NCBI GenBank assembly: GCA_016756855.1 | Contig: JAESPD010000004.1 | Location: forward strand, 53,501 to 117,500 | Source: a gamma proteobacterium endosymbiont of Lamellibrachia anaximandri | GTDB lineage: Bacteria > Pseudomonadota > Gammaproteobacteria > Chromatiales > Chromatiaceae | DNA length: 64,000 bases | Reading direction: 5' to 3' | Part shown: positions 37,139-47,740 of the stretch, piece by piece | Layout: every line of letters begins with the position of its first letter | Numbering within the stretch: the stretch's first letter is position 1 | Notes under the pieces: model-generated | What the model was told of the DNA's origin: nothing | Database searches by the model: none | What the model saw: only the letters and a program-made list of their open reading frames with translations | Translations under genes and position numbers: made by a program

Positions 37139-38032
37139 GTGTTTGGTGGTTTGAAAAAGTATAGCGGCACATTTTATTTAGTTGCCGCTCTGATCGTTGG
37201 CGGCTCATCGCTGTTTTTTTCAGCGGTATTGTCGGCTGCGGATGAGATGGCGAATCCAGCCAGCGTTACCCATCAGATGTGGCGCAAGATCCGCTTGGGT
37301 GAACTCAAGATCGAAGGGGATCACGATGCGGTCAAGGCCCTGGTTCTGCAGGGAAATATCCCTATCACCTATGATTACATCGCCACCTTGATGCGCACTC
37401 CAAACGCCTTTGGCAATGGACCGGCCTGCATCGTTTGTCACAGCTCCAATGACCCGTCACGGAGTTACCGGGGACTGGATCTCTCCAGCTGTGAAGGCAT
37501 TCTGCGAGGCTCCACTGAAGCTCCGGCCAGACCCGTCATCTCACCGGGCAAGCCAATGGATAGCCGCCTGGTGCATAAACTCCGAAACAATCGTATGCCG
37601 CTGGGGGTCTCCTTCCTGCATCCGACCGATACAGAAAGTATTCAAAAGGTCAAAAAATGGATCGACAGCGGGGCGGCTGATGACGAGTTTTTCAAGACCA
37701 GCGTGCTGCCGCTCTTTGCCGAGCCCACGGCATTTGGCTCTGAGATCGCCTGTGTCTCCTGTCACGCCGGGTTTCGGGATCCGCCCAATTTCAATGAGGT
37801 TAACCTGAGCAGCCACGAAGCCATCATGACGGGGGCTTTCTCCCGAACCAACAAAAAACTGGACAGGCCGGGTATCCCTATTGTCATTCCACACGAGGCG
37901 GAAAAGAGTCGGCTTTACCAGCGTCTGACGGAGAATCGTATGCCGCCAGGTATCAATCCGGGTGAGGAGAGCGACCACCCGAATACCAGTCTGCTGATGC
38001 GCTGGATCGAGCAGGGGGCGTGGTGCAAATAG
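37139..38032 (+). CDS. Diheme c-type cytochrome
   Basis: In-frame GTG at 37139 after AGGAGAAAG gives MFGGLKKYSGTFYLVAALIVGG; CIVCH and CVSCH. Confidence 0.8.
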   Translation: MFGGLKKYSGTFYLVAALIVGGSSLFFSAVLSAADEMANPASVTHQMWRKIRLGELKIEGDHDAVKALVLQGNIPITYDYIATLMRTPNAFGNGPACIVCHSSNDPSRSYRGLDLSSCEGILRGSTEAPARPVISPGKPMDSRLVHKLRNNRMPLGVSFLHPTDTESIQKVKKWIDSGAADDEFFKTSVLPLFAEPTAFGSEIACVSCHAGFRDPPNFNEVNLSSHEAIMTGAFSRTNKKLDRPGIPIVIPHEAEKSRLYQRLTENRMPPGINPGEESDHPNTSLLMRWIEQGAWCK

Positions 38033-38049
38033 CCCTCCAAAACCATAAC

Positions 38050-38063
38050 TTGATCAAGGTCAA
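38050..38063. promoter_or_regulatory. FNR/DNR-type box upstream of norC
   Basis: TTGAT-CAAG-GTCAA, ~65-78 bp upstream of norC ATG. Confidence 0.7.
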
Positions 38064-38127
38064 AGCCTTGTCATCTATTAATATTTTCTAATTTACGTCG
38101 CAAGTCTGCATGCAAAGGAGTAATCAC

Positions 38128-38574
38128 ATGGCCGAGGCCTTTACTAAATCGATGGCGCGCAACATCTTTTATGGTGGCAGCGCTTTTTTCTTTCTACTTT
38201 TTCTCGCCCTTACGTTCGACACCATGGGGCAGCTTCCAAATCGTGATAACCGGGCGGCCCTGGAGGGGGAGCTGGGTCCGGTGATCGCTCAAGGCAAGGC
38301 GCTTTGGGAGAACAATGACTGCATTGGCTGCCACACGCTGCTGGGTGAGGGCGCCTACTTCGCGCCTGAGCTGGGTAACGTCTACAAGCGTTTTGGCAAT
38401 TCGACCGATGCGATCAAGGGTTTCATTATGAGCCGCCCGAAAGATGGCATTCCGGGTCGCCGCAGTATGCCGCAGTTCAACTTCAACGACGAAGAGCTGA
38501 CTGCCCTGGCTGAATTTCTGAAGTATGTATCTGAGATCAACACCGCTGGCTGGCCGCCAAACATCCAGGGTTAA
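38128..38574 (+). CDS. norC: Nitric oxide reductase cytochrome c subunit
   Basis: MAEAFTKSMARNIFYGGSAFFFLLFLALTFDT; CIGCH. Confidence 0.95.
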   Translation: MAEAFTKSMARNIFYGGSAFFFLLFLALTFDTMGQLPNRDNRAALEGELGPVIAQGKALWENNDCIGCHTLLGEGAYFAPELGNVYKRFGNSTDAIKGFIMSRPKDGIPGRRSMPQFNFNDEELTALAEFLKYVSEINTAGWPPNIQG

Positions 38575-39978
<1,404 letters not shown>

Positions 39979-40017
39979 ATAACCATAAACCCTCTTGAGG
40001 TGTAACAGCCTCACTTA

Positions 40018-40047
40018 AAGGCCGGCAGTCTCTGTCGGCCTTTTTTT
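40018..40047 (+). terminator. Rho-independent terminator downstream of norB
   Basis: AAGGCCGGCAG-tct-CTGTCGGCC followed by TTTTTTT. Confidence 0.85.
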
Positions 40048-40074
40048 ATAGTTTGGAATATGGATCCTGGTTGG

Positions 40075-40154
40075 GCTGGTTCAACCGTAGTGGAACCGGC
40101 AGGCATTCTTGTCAGGCCAATACTTGAGCCTGATCCGCCGCGCTTGATCCTGCT
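40075..40154. repeat. Dispersed bipartite palindromic repeat, copy 2
   Basis: GGTTCAACCGTAGTGGAACCGGC ... CTGATCCGCCGCGCTTGATCCTGC. Confidence 0.65.
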
Positions 40155-40207
40155 TATATGAGGCTTCGTGGCCTATAATCTGAGCTGACCACCCCGTAAC
40201 AATATGG

Positions 40208-40924
40208 ATGCCAATGGAACGGAAGGTTTTGTTATCCGTAAGAAACGCCAGTCGTATCTTTCGCATGGGAGAGGTGGAGGTTCCGGTGCTGCGGGATGCT
40301 TCTCTCGATATTCTCGATGGCGAGTTTATGGTCATCATCGGCCCGAGTGGTTCGGGTAAGAGCACCCTGCTCAACCTTATCGGCGGTATGGACCATCCCA
40401 CTAGCGGGAAAGTGCTGTACGAAGGGAGAGATCTGGCGCAGGCGACGGATCAGGCGCTGACTGAATACCGGCGGCACCAGGTCGGTTTTGTCTTTCAATT
40501 CTACAATCTGGCGCCGATGTTGACGGCGTTGGAGAATGTTCAGGTTGCCACAGAGATTGCCAGTGACCCACTTGATCCTGGGGAAGCGCTGGCGCTTGTG
40601 GGGCTGGCGGGTTACGAAAATCACTTCCCCTCACAGATGAGTGGCGGGCAGCAGCAGCGCGTTGCCATCGCCCGCGCCTTGGCGGGTAATCCAAAGCTGC
40701 TGCTCTGCGATGAGCCGACAGGTGCGCTGGATCTGGCTACCAGTCGCCAGGTTTTGGCGCTGCTGGTGCGTCTGAAAGAGGCGTTGGGCAAGACCCTGGT
40801 GTTGATTACCCACAATAGCGCGATTGCCGGTATCGGTGATCGGATCGCCACCATCCGGGACGGGGGCATACATTCACTGCAGGTGAATGCCAGGCCGGTC
40901 CCGGTGGACGAGGTCACCTGGTGA
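40208..40924 (+). CDS. ABC transporter ATP-binding protein (LolD/MacB-like)
   Basis: Walker A GPSGSGKST, MSGGQQQRVAIARALAGNPKLLLCDEPTGALD. Confidence 0.93.
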   Translation: MPMERKVLLSVRNASRIFRMGEVEVPVLRDASLDILDGEFMVIIGPSGSGKSTLLNLIGGMDHPTSGKVLYEGRDLAQATDQALTEYRRHQVGFVFQFYNLAPMLTALENVQVATEIASDPLDPGEALALVGLAGYENHFPSQMSGGQQQRVAIARALAGNPKLLLCDEPTGALDLATSRQVLALLVRLKEALGKTLVLITHNSAIAGIGDRIATIRDGGIHSLQVNARPVPVDEVTW

Positions 40925-43302
40925 GCCGGGCGCTGCGCCATAAATTGATACGTGACCTCTGGCGGCGCAAGGGGCAGCTTCTGACCCTGTTTGCGGTGAT
41001 TGCGATTGGTGTCGGCGCCTATGTCGGGATGGCGGGGGTGTGGCGCGATATGGGTGGCGCCAGAGACGCCTACTATCGTGATTATAGCCTGAGCGACTTT
41101 GTGGTGGATCTGAAGCGCGCCCCTTCATGGGCGGTGGAGGAGATCGCAAGACTCGACGGGGTGGTGAATATCGAGGGGCGGATTTCACAATCGGTGATGA
41201 TCGATCTGCCAGGTATCGTGCGGCCGATCGAGGGAGTTGCCCTATCTCTGCCGGATTCTGCCAGACCCCGGTTCAATGATCTTATGATGCGCACCGGCAG
41301 CCGCATCTCCGGCCCCGGAGAGGCTGAAGTTATTCTCAATCATGCCTTCGCGGAGGCCCACGGATTGAAACCGGGTGATCGTATCGGTGTGCTGCTGCTT
41401 GAAAGCCGGCAGGAGTTGTTGGTGGTCGGAACCGCCCAATCCCCCGAGTTTGTCTACCTGATTCCGGCCAGTGGTGGACTGGCGCCAGATCCAGCGCGTT
41501 TTGGTGTGATCTATCTTGGTGAACGCTATCTGCAGGCGAGAAGCGATCTGGACGGTGCCTACAATCAACTGCTCGGACGACTCAGTAGCCGGCACGCCAC
41601 GGAAGTGAAGAACATCCTGTTGGCTATAGCACTGCGGCTCGACCCCTTCGGTGTTACCCTGACCACACCGATCTCCGAGCAGGCCTCGTTCCGTTTCCTG
41701 CAGGATGAACTGACCGGGCTTGAGGTGCAGTCGAGAATCCTGCCGATGATCTTTCTCGGCGTAGGCGCGCTGGTGCTCAATGTGTTGATGGGGCGTCTGG
41801 TGAACCAGCAGCGAACGATCATCGGCACCTTGCGTGCCTTGGGGTACGACCGTTTCAGCCTGATCCGGCACTATCTCTCCTATGGTGTGGTGGTGGGTTG
41901 TACCGGTGGCCTGTTGGGCATAGTGCTTGGTGTCTGGTTGCAGTCGGAGATGGTGGCGATCTATCGAGAGTTTTACGAACTGCCGGGACTGGTCTATCAC
42001 TTCTATGGAGATATCGCCCTGATTGGATTGCTGATCAGCCTGCTGTTTGCGCTTGTGGGTAGTGGCTATGGCGTCTGGCGGGCGACCCGTCTGCAGCCTG
42101 CGGAAGCGATGCGCCCTCCGGCCCCCCAGGCAGGCGGCCACATTCTGTTGGAGCGTCTGGGGTTTCTTTGGGGGCGACTGAATTTTCGCTGGCGCTCGAT
42201 TCTGCGCTCGGTGTTTCGCAACCCTTTCCGTTCGCTGGTGAGTCTGTTTGCCAGCCTGATCGCCACTGCGTTGGTGTTTGCGACTTTCAGCATGGTCGAT
42301 GCACTGGACTACCTGATGGGTTATGAGTTCGAGCGGGTTTCTCATCAGGATCTGAGTATCGGTCTGCGCGAACCCGTTGGTCTGCAGACTTTGACGGAGA
42401 TCGAAAGCCTGCCCGGGATTACCCTGGCCCAGCCGGAGCTGCTGGTTGCCTGCGACCTGAGTAACGGGGCGCGTCAGAAGCGTATCGCCATTACGGGTTT
42501 GCCGACGGACAATCGCCTGCATACCCCCCTGGACCAGTTCGGGAGAAGGGTTGATGTGCCTTCACAGGGACTGGTGTTGACCCGCAAGCTTGCCGAAATC
42601 CTCGAACTGGCACCGGGTGACAGTGTGACCCTGAGGCCGCTTACAGGGCGCCGTGAACAGGTGGTGGCTGAGGTGAGTGACGTGGTTGAAAGTTATCTCG
42701 GTCTCGCCGCCTATGCCGATATCGGTTATCTGAGCCGTCTGCTGGGGGAAGAGCAGGTGGCAAACCGTTTTCTTGCCAACAGTGTGGGCGGGGAGATGAG
42801 TAAAAAACTGCTCTCCCGGATTAGAGAGCGCCCGGCGATTTTGGGGTTGAGTGAGCGTCGGCATGCGTTGGCACAGCTTGACGCCACCTTCGGCGAGACC
42901 ATGGGCAGCATGATTGTAGTGATGGTGGTTTTCGCCGGCATGATCGCCTTCGGCAGTGTGCTCAACACCGCGCTGGTCTCATTGAGTGAACGGGAGCGGG
43001 AGGTAGGCACCCTGCGGGTATTGGGGTATACCCCGCTGCAGGTCACCAGCCTGTTTGCAGGAGAGAGCCTGCTTCTGAACGGGATGGGGATTCTGCTGGG
43101 ACTCTACGCCGGGGTTAAGTTGAGTGAAGGGCTGTCACTGCTCTACAGCACTGAACTCTATCGGTTTCCCGCTGTGATTCTGCCAGGCTCTCTGGTGGTC
43201 AGCGCACTGCTGATGCTGCTGTTCGTGCTGCTGGCGCAGTGGCTCGTTTTTCGTATCCTGTCCCGGCTCGACTGGCTGGAAAGCCTCAAGGTCAAGGAGT
43301 AA
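40921..43302 (+). CDS. ABC transporter permease, FtsX-like
   Basis: 793 aa with two FtsX-like TM regions; overlaps ATPase gene. Confidence 0.9.
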   Translation: MSRALRHKLIRDLWRRKGQLLTLFAVIAIGVGAYVGMAGVWRDMGGARDAYYRDYSLSDFVVDLKRAPSWAVEEIARLDGVVNIEGRISQSVMIDLPGIVRPIEGVALSLPDSARPRFNDLMMRTGSRISGPGEAEVILNHAFAEAHGLKPGDRIGVLLLESRQELLVVGTAQSPEFVYLIPASGGLAPDPARFGVIYLGERYLQARSDLDGAYNQLLGRLSSRHATEVKNILLAIALRLDPFGVTLTTPISEQASFRFLQDELTGLEVQSRILPMIFLGVGALVLNVLMGRLVNQQRTIIGTLRALGYDRFSLIRHYLSYGVVVGCTGGLLGIVLGVWLQSEMVAIYREFYELPGLVYHFYGDIALIGLLISLLFALVGSGYGVWRATRLQPAEAMRPPAPQAGGHILLERLGFLWGRLNFRWRSILRSVFRNPFRSLVSLFASLIATALVFATFSMVDALDYLMGYEFERVSHQDLSIGLREPVGLQTLTEIESLPGITLAQPELLVACDLSNGARQKRIAITGLPTDNRLHTPLDQFGRRVDVPSQGLVLTRKLAEILELAPGDSVTLRPLTGRREQVVAEVSDVVESYLGLAAYADIGYLSRLLGEEQVANRFLANSVGGEMSKKLLSRIRERPAILGLSERRHALAQLDATFGETMGSMIVVMVVFAGMIAFGSVLNTALVSLSEREREVGTLRVLGYTPLQVTSLFAGESLLLNGMGILLGLYAGVKLSEGLSLLYSTELYRFPAVILPGSLVVSALLMLLFVLLAQWLVFRILSRLDWLESLKVKE

Positions 43303-43304
43303 CC

Positions 43305-44624
43305 ATGTCTAAACGAACTGTTCTCATCGGAAGTTTCGTTATGTTGTGCCTACTGCTGTTGTCGGGTTGTGGTCAGCAGTTGGAAGTGATGGCCGTGACG
43401 CCGGTGCGTGGTGGAATCTCCAGCATGTTTACTGAACCGGCCCGGACCCGGTTGGCCCGCACCTATCGTGTGACCATGCCGGTGGACGGGCGCATCGGTC
43501 ATATTGATCTGCAGCCGGGGGAGAGGGTCGAGGCCGGGCAGCCGCTGGCGATGATCGACCGTTTCCCTTTTGAACAGCGGGTCAAGGAGGCGCAGGCGGC
43601 GGTGTTCGAGATGGAGCAACAGTTGCGGGTCAATGCCTATGATGAGATAGAAAAGACCCTGGCAATCGAGATGACCGCAACGGTGGAGGCCACCCGGGAT
43701 GCACTGCGTGCGGCGGATGCCCAAGTCGATGCAGAGAAGGTGCGGGTTGCCTGGGCTGAAAAGGTGAGGGAGCGGAACACCCAGCTTGCGAAGGAGGGCA
43801 GTGTTTCGCAGCAGGAGCTGGATAATGCGGTACTGGCAGCGCAGACGGCGCAGATCTCACTCAAGCAGGAAGAGTTTATCCAGGCAGCGCTGAATACCCT
43901 CTTTACCGCGATCAAGCTGGGGCCAAAATATGTCGAGCAGTGGCTGGGGCGAAAACGGCTTGAGCGTGAGGTGAGCCTGCAACAGTTGGCCCAGGCCCGC
44001 GCCCGGCTGGCGCGGGCAGAGTATCAGCTTGATCTGGCACAGCTGCGCGCCCCGGTAAGTGGTGTGGTGCTGCACCGCTATAGCGAAGGGGAGGGGAGTC
44101 TTCCGACCGGGCAGTTGTTGCTGGAAATCGGGGATCCTGCCGATCTTGAGGTGGTGAGTGATGTGCTGACCCGTGATGCCATGCGGCTCACTGTTGGGGC
44201 AGTCGTCGAATTGTCTGCGGGTGATATGCGCCTCCAGGGCGTTGTGAAACGGATTGAGCCGGCAGGCTTTACCAAACGCTCTTCCCTTGGGGTGGAGCAG
44301 CAGCGGGTCAATGTAGTGGTTGCCCTGTCCGAGCATCCTGACAAGATAGGGATCGGTTATCGGCTACAGGCACGTTTCAACACCGGCAGTAGCCAGGACA
44401 CGTTGATCCTGCCCCGCTTCAGTGTGCTACAGGCGGCGGATGGGTCGCATTATGTGTTTCTCATCGAGGGCAATAAGCTCAAACGCCGTATGGTGAAATT
44501 GGGACTGCGGAATGATCGCCAGTTGGAAATAGTGGCAGGACTCAGTGGCGGGCAGCGGGTTGTTTCAGTGCCTGATGCGGAGATGGAGGATGGGCAATCT
44601 GTTCGGGTAGCTGTAGAAAAATAG
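43305..44624 (+). CDS. HlyD/RND-type periplasmic adaptor lipoprotein
   Basis: MSKRTVLIGSFVMLCLLLLSGCGQQ lipobox; coiled-coil and barrel-sandwich segments. Confidence 0.88.
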   Translation: MSKRTVLIGSFVMLCLLLLSGCGQQLEVMAVTPVRGGISSMFTEPARTRLARTYRVTMPVDGRIGHIDLQPGERVEAGQPLAMIDRFPFEQRVKEAQAAVFEMEQQLRVNAYDEIEKTLAIEMTATVEATRDALRAADAQVDAEKVRVAWAEKVRERNTQLAKEGSVSQQELDNAVLAAQTAQISLKQEEFIQAALNTLFTAIKLGPKYVEQWLGRKRLEREVSLQQLAQARARLARAEYQLDLAQLRAPVSGVVLHRYSEGEGSLPTGQLLLEIGDPADLEVVSDVLTRDAMRLTVGAVVELSAGDMRLQGVVKRIEPAGFTKRSSLGVEQQRVNVVVALSEHPDKIGIGYRLQARFNTGSSQDTLILPRFSVLQAADGSHYVFLIEGNKLKRRMVKLGLRNDRQLEIVAGLSGGQRVVSVPDAEMEDGQSVRVAVEK

Positions 44625-44680
44625 ATCGTTTCCGGGCTGATGGTATGATGCGTCCCTGGATGAATTCAGGCGAGAGCTGA

Positions 44681-45181
44681 ATGAAGGCGTTGCTCAATTT
44701 TTTTGTCGATCTCTGTCTGTTGCGTGCTGCGCCACAGGATCTGCCTGCGTCCAGCGTCATTCTGGCAGGGACATTTTTACTGAATATCCTGGTCAGTCTG
44801 CTGATGATCGTTGACGCGAGGCACGGTCCAGGCCTGGCGCTGATTGAAAGCCTCTTCGAGACCTTCCTGATGCTGGCTGCTCTCTATCTGGCGTTGCGAG
44901 TCCTCAGTCTGAGAGGGCGATTTCAACAGTCGGCCACCGCACTGATGGGCAGTGGGCTGCTGCTCGGTCTGCTGGCCCTGCCCCTGGTGGCCTGGAGTCA
45001 CCGCAGTGAATCCACCGAAGCGGGTCTGTTGCTGTTGCTGCTGATTATCTGGAGCATCGTGGTGCTGGGACACATCATTCGCCACACCTTTGGTCTGACC
45101 CTGAATATCGGGGTGGCCCTGGGGGTGCTCTATACAATGCTTGCCTGGTCGATGGTAGCCAGACTCTTTCCGGTAACCTGA
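44681..45181 (+). CDS. Hypothetical multi-TM membrane protein
   Basis: 166 aa, several hydrophobic segments; overlaps mpl start. Confidence 0.7.
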   Translation: MKALLNFFVDLCLLRAAPQDLPASSVILAGTFLLNILVSLLMIVDARHGPGLALIESLFETFLMLAALYLALRVLSLRGRFQQSATALMGSGLLLGLLALPLVAWSHRSESTEAGLLLLLLIIWSIVVLGHIIRHTFGLTLNIGVALGVLYTMLAWSMVARLFPVT

Positions 45182-46548
45182 TGCACATCCATATCCTCGG
45201 TATCTGCGGCACCTTTATGGGCGGCATCGCGCTGTTGGCGCGTTCACTTGGCCATACGGTCAGCGGTTCTGATGCCAATGTCTATCCCCCCATGAGTACA
45301 CAACTCGAGGCGGCAGGCATCCGGCTCATGGAGGGTTATAAACCCGAGCATCTTCAGCCGGCTCCTGGCCAGGTTGTGGTGGGCAATGCCATGTCCCGCG
45401 GTAATCCGGCGGTTGAGGCAATGCTCGATCAGGGCATCCCCTATACGTCCGGTCCCCAGTGGCTTGCAGAGCATGTGTTGCAGGGGCGTTGGGTGCTGGC
45501 GGTGGCGGGCACTCACGGCAAAACCAGCACCGCCAGTCTGCTGGCCTGGATTCTGCAGCATGCCGGGCTGGCGCCGGGTTTTCTGATCGGCGGGGTGCCG
45601 GAGAACTTTGGTGTATCGGCCCGCCTGGGTGACACCCCTTTCTTTGTGGTCGAGGCGGACGAGTACGACACCGCATTTTTCGATAAGCGCTCCAAGTTTG
45701 TTCACTATCGCCCCCGCACCCTGGTGATGAACAATCTGGAGTTCGATCATGCCGATATCTTCGACGACCTGGAGATGATCCAGCGCCAGTTTCACCATCT
45801 TGTGCGCACGGTGCCCGGCAGTGGGCTGATCATAGCGCCGCTCTATGACGCTAACCTGGGCGAGGTGCTCGACAGGGGCTGCTGGACCCCGGTGGAGTAT
45901 TTTGATCCTGAACTCGAAGCCTACTGGCATGCTGAAAACAGCAGTCGGGACGGCAGTCGCTTCGATGTGGTGTGCGATGGTGAGCGGGTGGGGCGGGTGA
46001 GCTGGGATCTCATCGGTCGTCACAATGTCTCCAATGCACTGGCTGCGCTGGCAGCGGCGCGTCACGCAGGCGTGCCGCCGAAGACAGCAATCGAGGCATT
46101 GAGCGATTTTCGCAATGTGAAACGGCGCATGGAGCTACGGGGAGAGGTCGGGGAAGTCAGGGTCTATGATGACTTTGCCCACCATCCGACCGCCATCGAG
46201 ACCACTCTCCAGGGGTTAAGGGATCAGGTCGGAGATGCCCGGATTATTGCACTACTGGAGCCCAGATCGAACACCATGAAACGGGGCGTGCACGCCGACC
46301 AGTTGGCCGGGGCGCTGAAGGCTGCGGACCGGGTTTTACTCTTTGCGCCGGATGATCTTGCCTGGGATGCGGCAGCAGTGCTGCGCCCTTTGGGTGGGTC
46401 GGTAGCGATATTCGATGAGGTGCAGGCCATTATCGATAGCATTGCAGAAATGGTGGAGCCGGGTGATCACCTCCTGGTGATGAGTAACGGCGGTTTTGAG
46501 GGTATCCATCAGCGTCTGCTGGATGCGCTTGGAAAAGATAGAGGGTAA
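45181..46548 (+). CDS. mpl: UDP-N-acetylmuramate:L-Ala-gamma-D-Glu-meso-DAP ligase
   Basis: MHIHILGICGTFMGGIALLARSLGHTVSGSDANVYPPMST; AGTHGKTSTASL. Confidence 0.96.
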   Translation: MHIHILGICGTFMGGIALLARSLGHTVSGSDANVYPPMSTQLEAAGIRLMEGYKPEHLQPAPGQVVVGNAMSRGNPAVEAMLDQGIPYTSGPQWLAEHVLQGRWVLAVAGTHGKTSTASLLAWILQHAGLAPGFLIGGVPENFGVSARLGDTPFFVVEADEYDTAFFDKRSKFVHYRPRTLVMNNLEFDHADIFDDLEMIQRQFHHLVRTVPGSGLIIAPLYDANLGEVLDRGCWTPVEYFDPELEAYWHAENSSRDGSRFDVVCDGERVGRVSWDLIGRHNVSNALAALAAARHAGVPPKTAIEALSDFRNVKRRMELRGEVGEVRVYDDFAHHPTAIETTLQGLRDQVGDARIIALLEPRSNTMKRGVHADQLAGALKAADRVLLFAPDDLAWDAAAVLRPLGGSVAIFDEVQAIIDSIAEMVEPGDHLLVMSNGGFEGIHQRLLDALGKDRG

Positions 46549-46550
46549 AT

Positions 46551-47162
46551 ATGGAAGCAAAAGACGGCCCCATTTCGCTTGCCATTACCGGCGCCTCCGG
46601 CAGCGCCTATGCGCTGCGCCTGCTGGAGTGCCTCATTGGTGCCGGACGGAATGTCTATCTGATGGTCTCACAGGCAGGGCAGATCGTGCTCAAGATGGAA
46701 TCGGATCTGGAGTTGTCGGCCCAACCCTCTGAGGCGCAAAAAATACTGGCACAACGCTTCAATGCGGCAGAAGGTCAGTTGCAGGTTTTTGGACGGCAGC
46801 AGTGGATGGCGCCTGTGGCCAGTGGTTCCAACCCGCCGGCTGCGATGGTTGTCTGTCCCTGCACCACGGGTTCTCTCTCCGCCATCGCCTGCGGCGCCAG
46901 TAATGATCTGATCGAGCGATCCGCCGATGTGATGCTGAAGGAGCGGCGCAAGCTGATTCTGGTGGTCAGGGAGACCCCTTTCTCGGAGATCCATCTGGAA
47001 AATATGTTGAAGTTGGCGCGAATGGGGGCGGTGATACTGCCGGCCAACCCCGGTTTCTACAACAATCCGGGATCGGTCGATGATATTGTCGACTTCATGG
47101 TTGCCAGGATCCTGGATCATCTGGACGTGGAAAATGACCTTTTGCCACGCTGGGGCGGGTGA
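46551..47162 (+). CDS. ubiX: Flavin prenyltransferase
   Basis: ISLAITGASGSAYALRLLECL; VCPCTTGSLSAIACGASNDLIERSADVMLKERRKLILVVRETPFS. Confidence 0.95.
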   Translation: MEAKDGPISLAITGASGSAYALRLLECLIGAGRNVYLMVSQAGQIVLKMESDLELSAQPSEAQKILAQRFNAAEGQLQVFGRQQWMAPVASGSNPPAAMVVCPCTTGSLSAIACGASNDLIERSADVMLKERRKLILVVRETPFSEIHLENMLKLARMGAVILPANPGFYNNPGSVDDIVDFMVARILDHLDVENDLLPRWGG

Positions 47163-47177
47163 TTCCAGGCTGTCAGC

Positions 47178-47264
47178 GTAGGTCGGTTCAAGCGCAGCGG
47201 AAGCGGCAGTCAGGCGTCATGACAATACAAAAATGCCCGATCCGCTACACTTGATCGGGCCTAC
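47178..47264. repeat. Dispersed bipartite palindromic repeat, copy 3
   Basis: GTAGGTCGGTTCAAGCGCAGCGGAAGCGGC ... GCCCGATCCGCTACACTTGATCGGGCCTAC; ends are inverted relative to each other. Confidence 0.75.
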
Positions 47265-47566
47265 AGGGTTTTTACGTAGGTCGCCAAAGCAAGGCGCTGT
47301 GCCGCATTAATGCCGGGAAAGCTGGACATCACCATGCCGCCCTTTTCGATCTTTGACGCGATATGCTCGATCGACTCTTCTGATCCGGCGAGGCGTAACA
47401 GCAGACCAAACTTGCCGGTGCCTTTTTCACCGTGACAGGACTGACAGCCGTTGGCGAACATCTCTGCCGGGGTGGTGGTGATGGATGGGCTGTATTCGCT
47501 GGCGCCGCAGCCGGTGAGCAGTGTTGCTGCAGCCAGGGGAGCGAGAAGCTTGGTCGTTGTATTCAT
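47261..47566 (-). CDS. Small monoheme cytochrome c lipoprotein
   Basis: 101 aa; LLTGCGASEYS lipobox, CQSCHGEKG. Confidence 0.85.
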   Translation of the reverse strand: MNTTTKLLAPLAAATLLTGCGASEYSPSITTTPAEMFANGCQSCHGEKGTGKFGLLLRLAGSEESIEHIASKIEKGGMVMSSFPGINAAQRLALATYVKTL

Positions 47567-47740
47567 TATGGATTCCAGTTGTTAAATAAAGGGGATATTC
47601 GGTTTTCGCCCGATGGGTTGCGCGGATGATAACAAATCAGCGGAGCCGCATCCTGTCGGGGGGCAAAAAGCCTATTTATTAAGTGGCTATGTGGTTTGCT
47701 CCGCCAACGAGGTCGTCTGGTTGCGGCGTCGGTAAACGAT

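Noticed and set aside
41242-42522. 426-aa minus-strand ORF
   Set aside because: Antisense to FtsX-like permease; low-complexity Gln/His-rich composition typical of shadow ORFs
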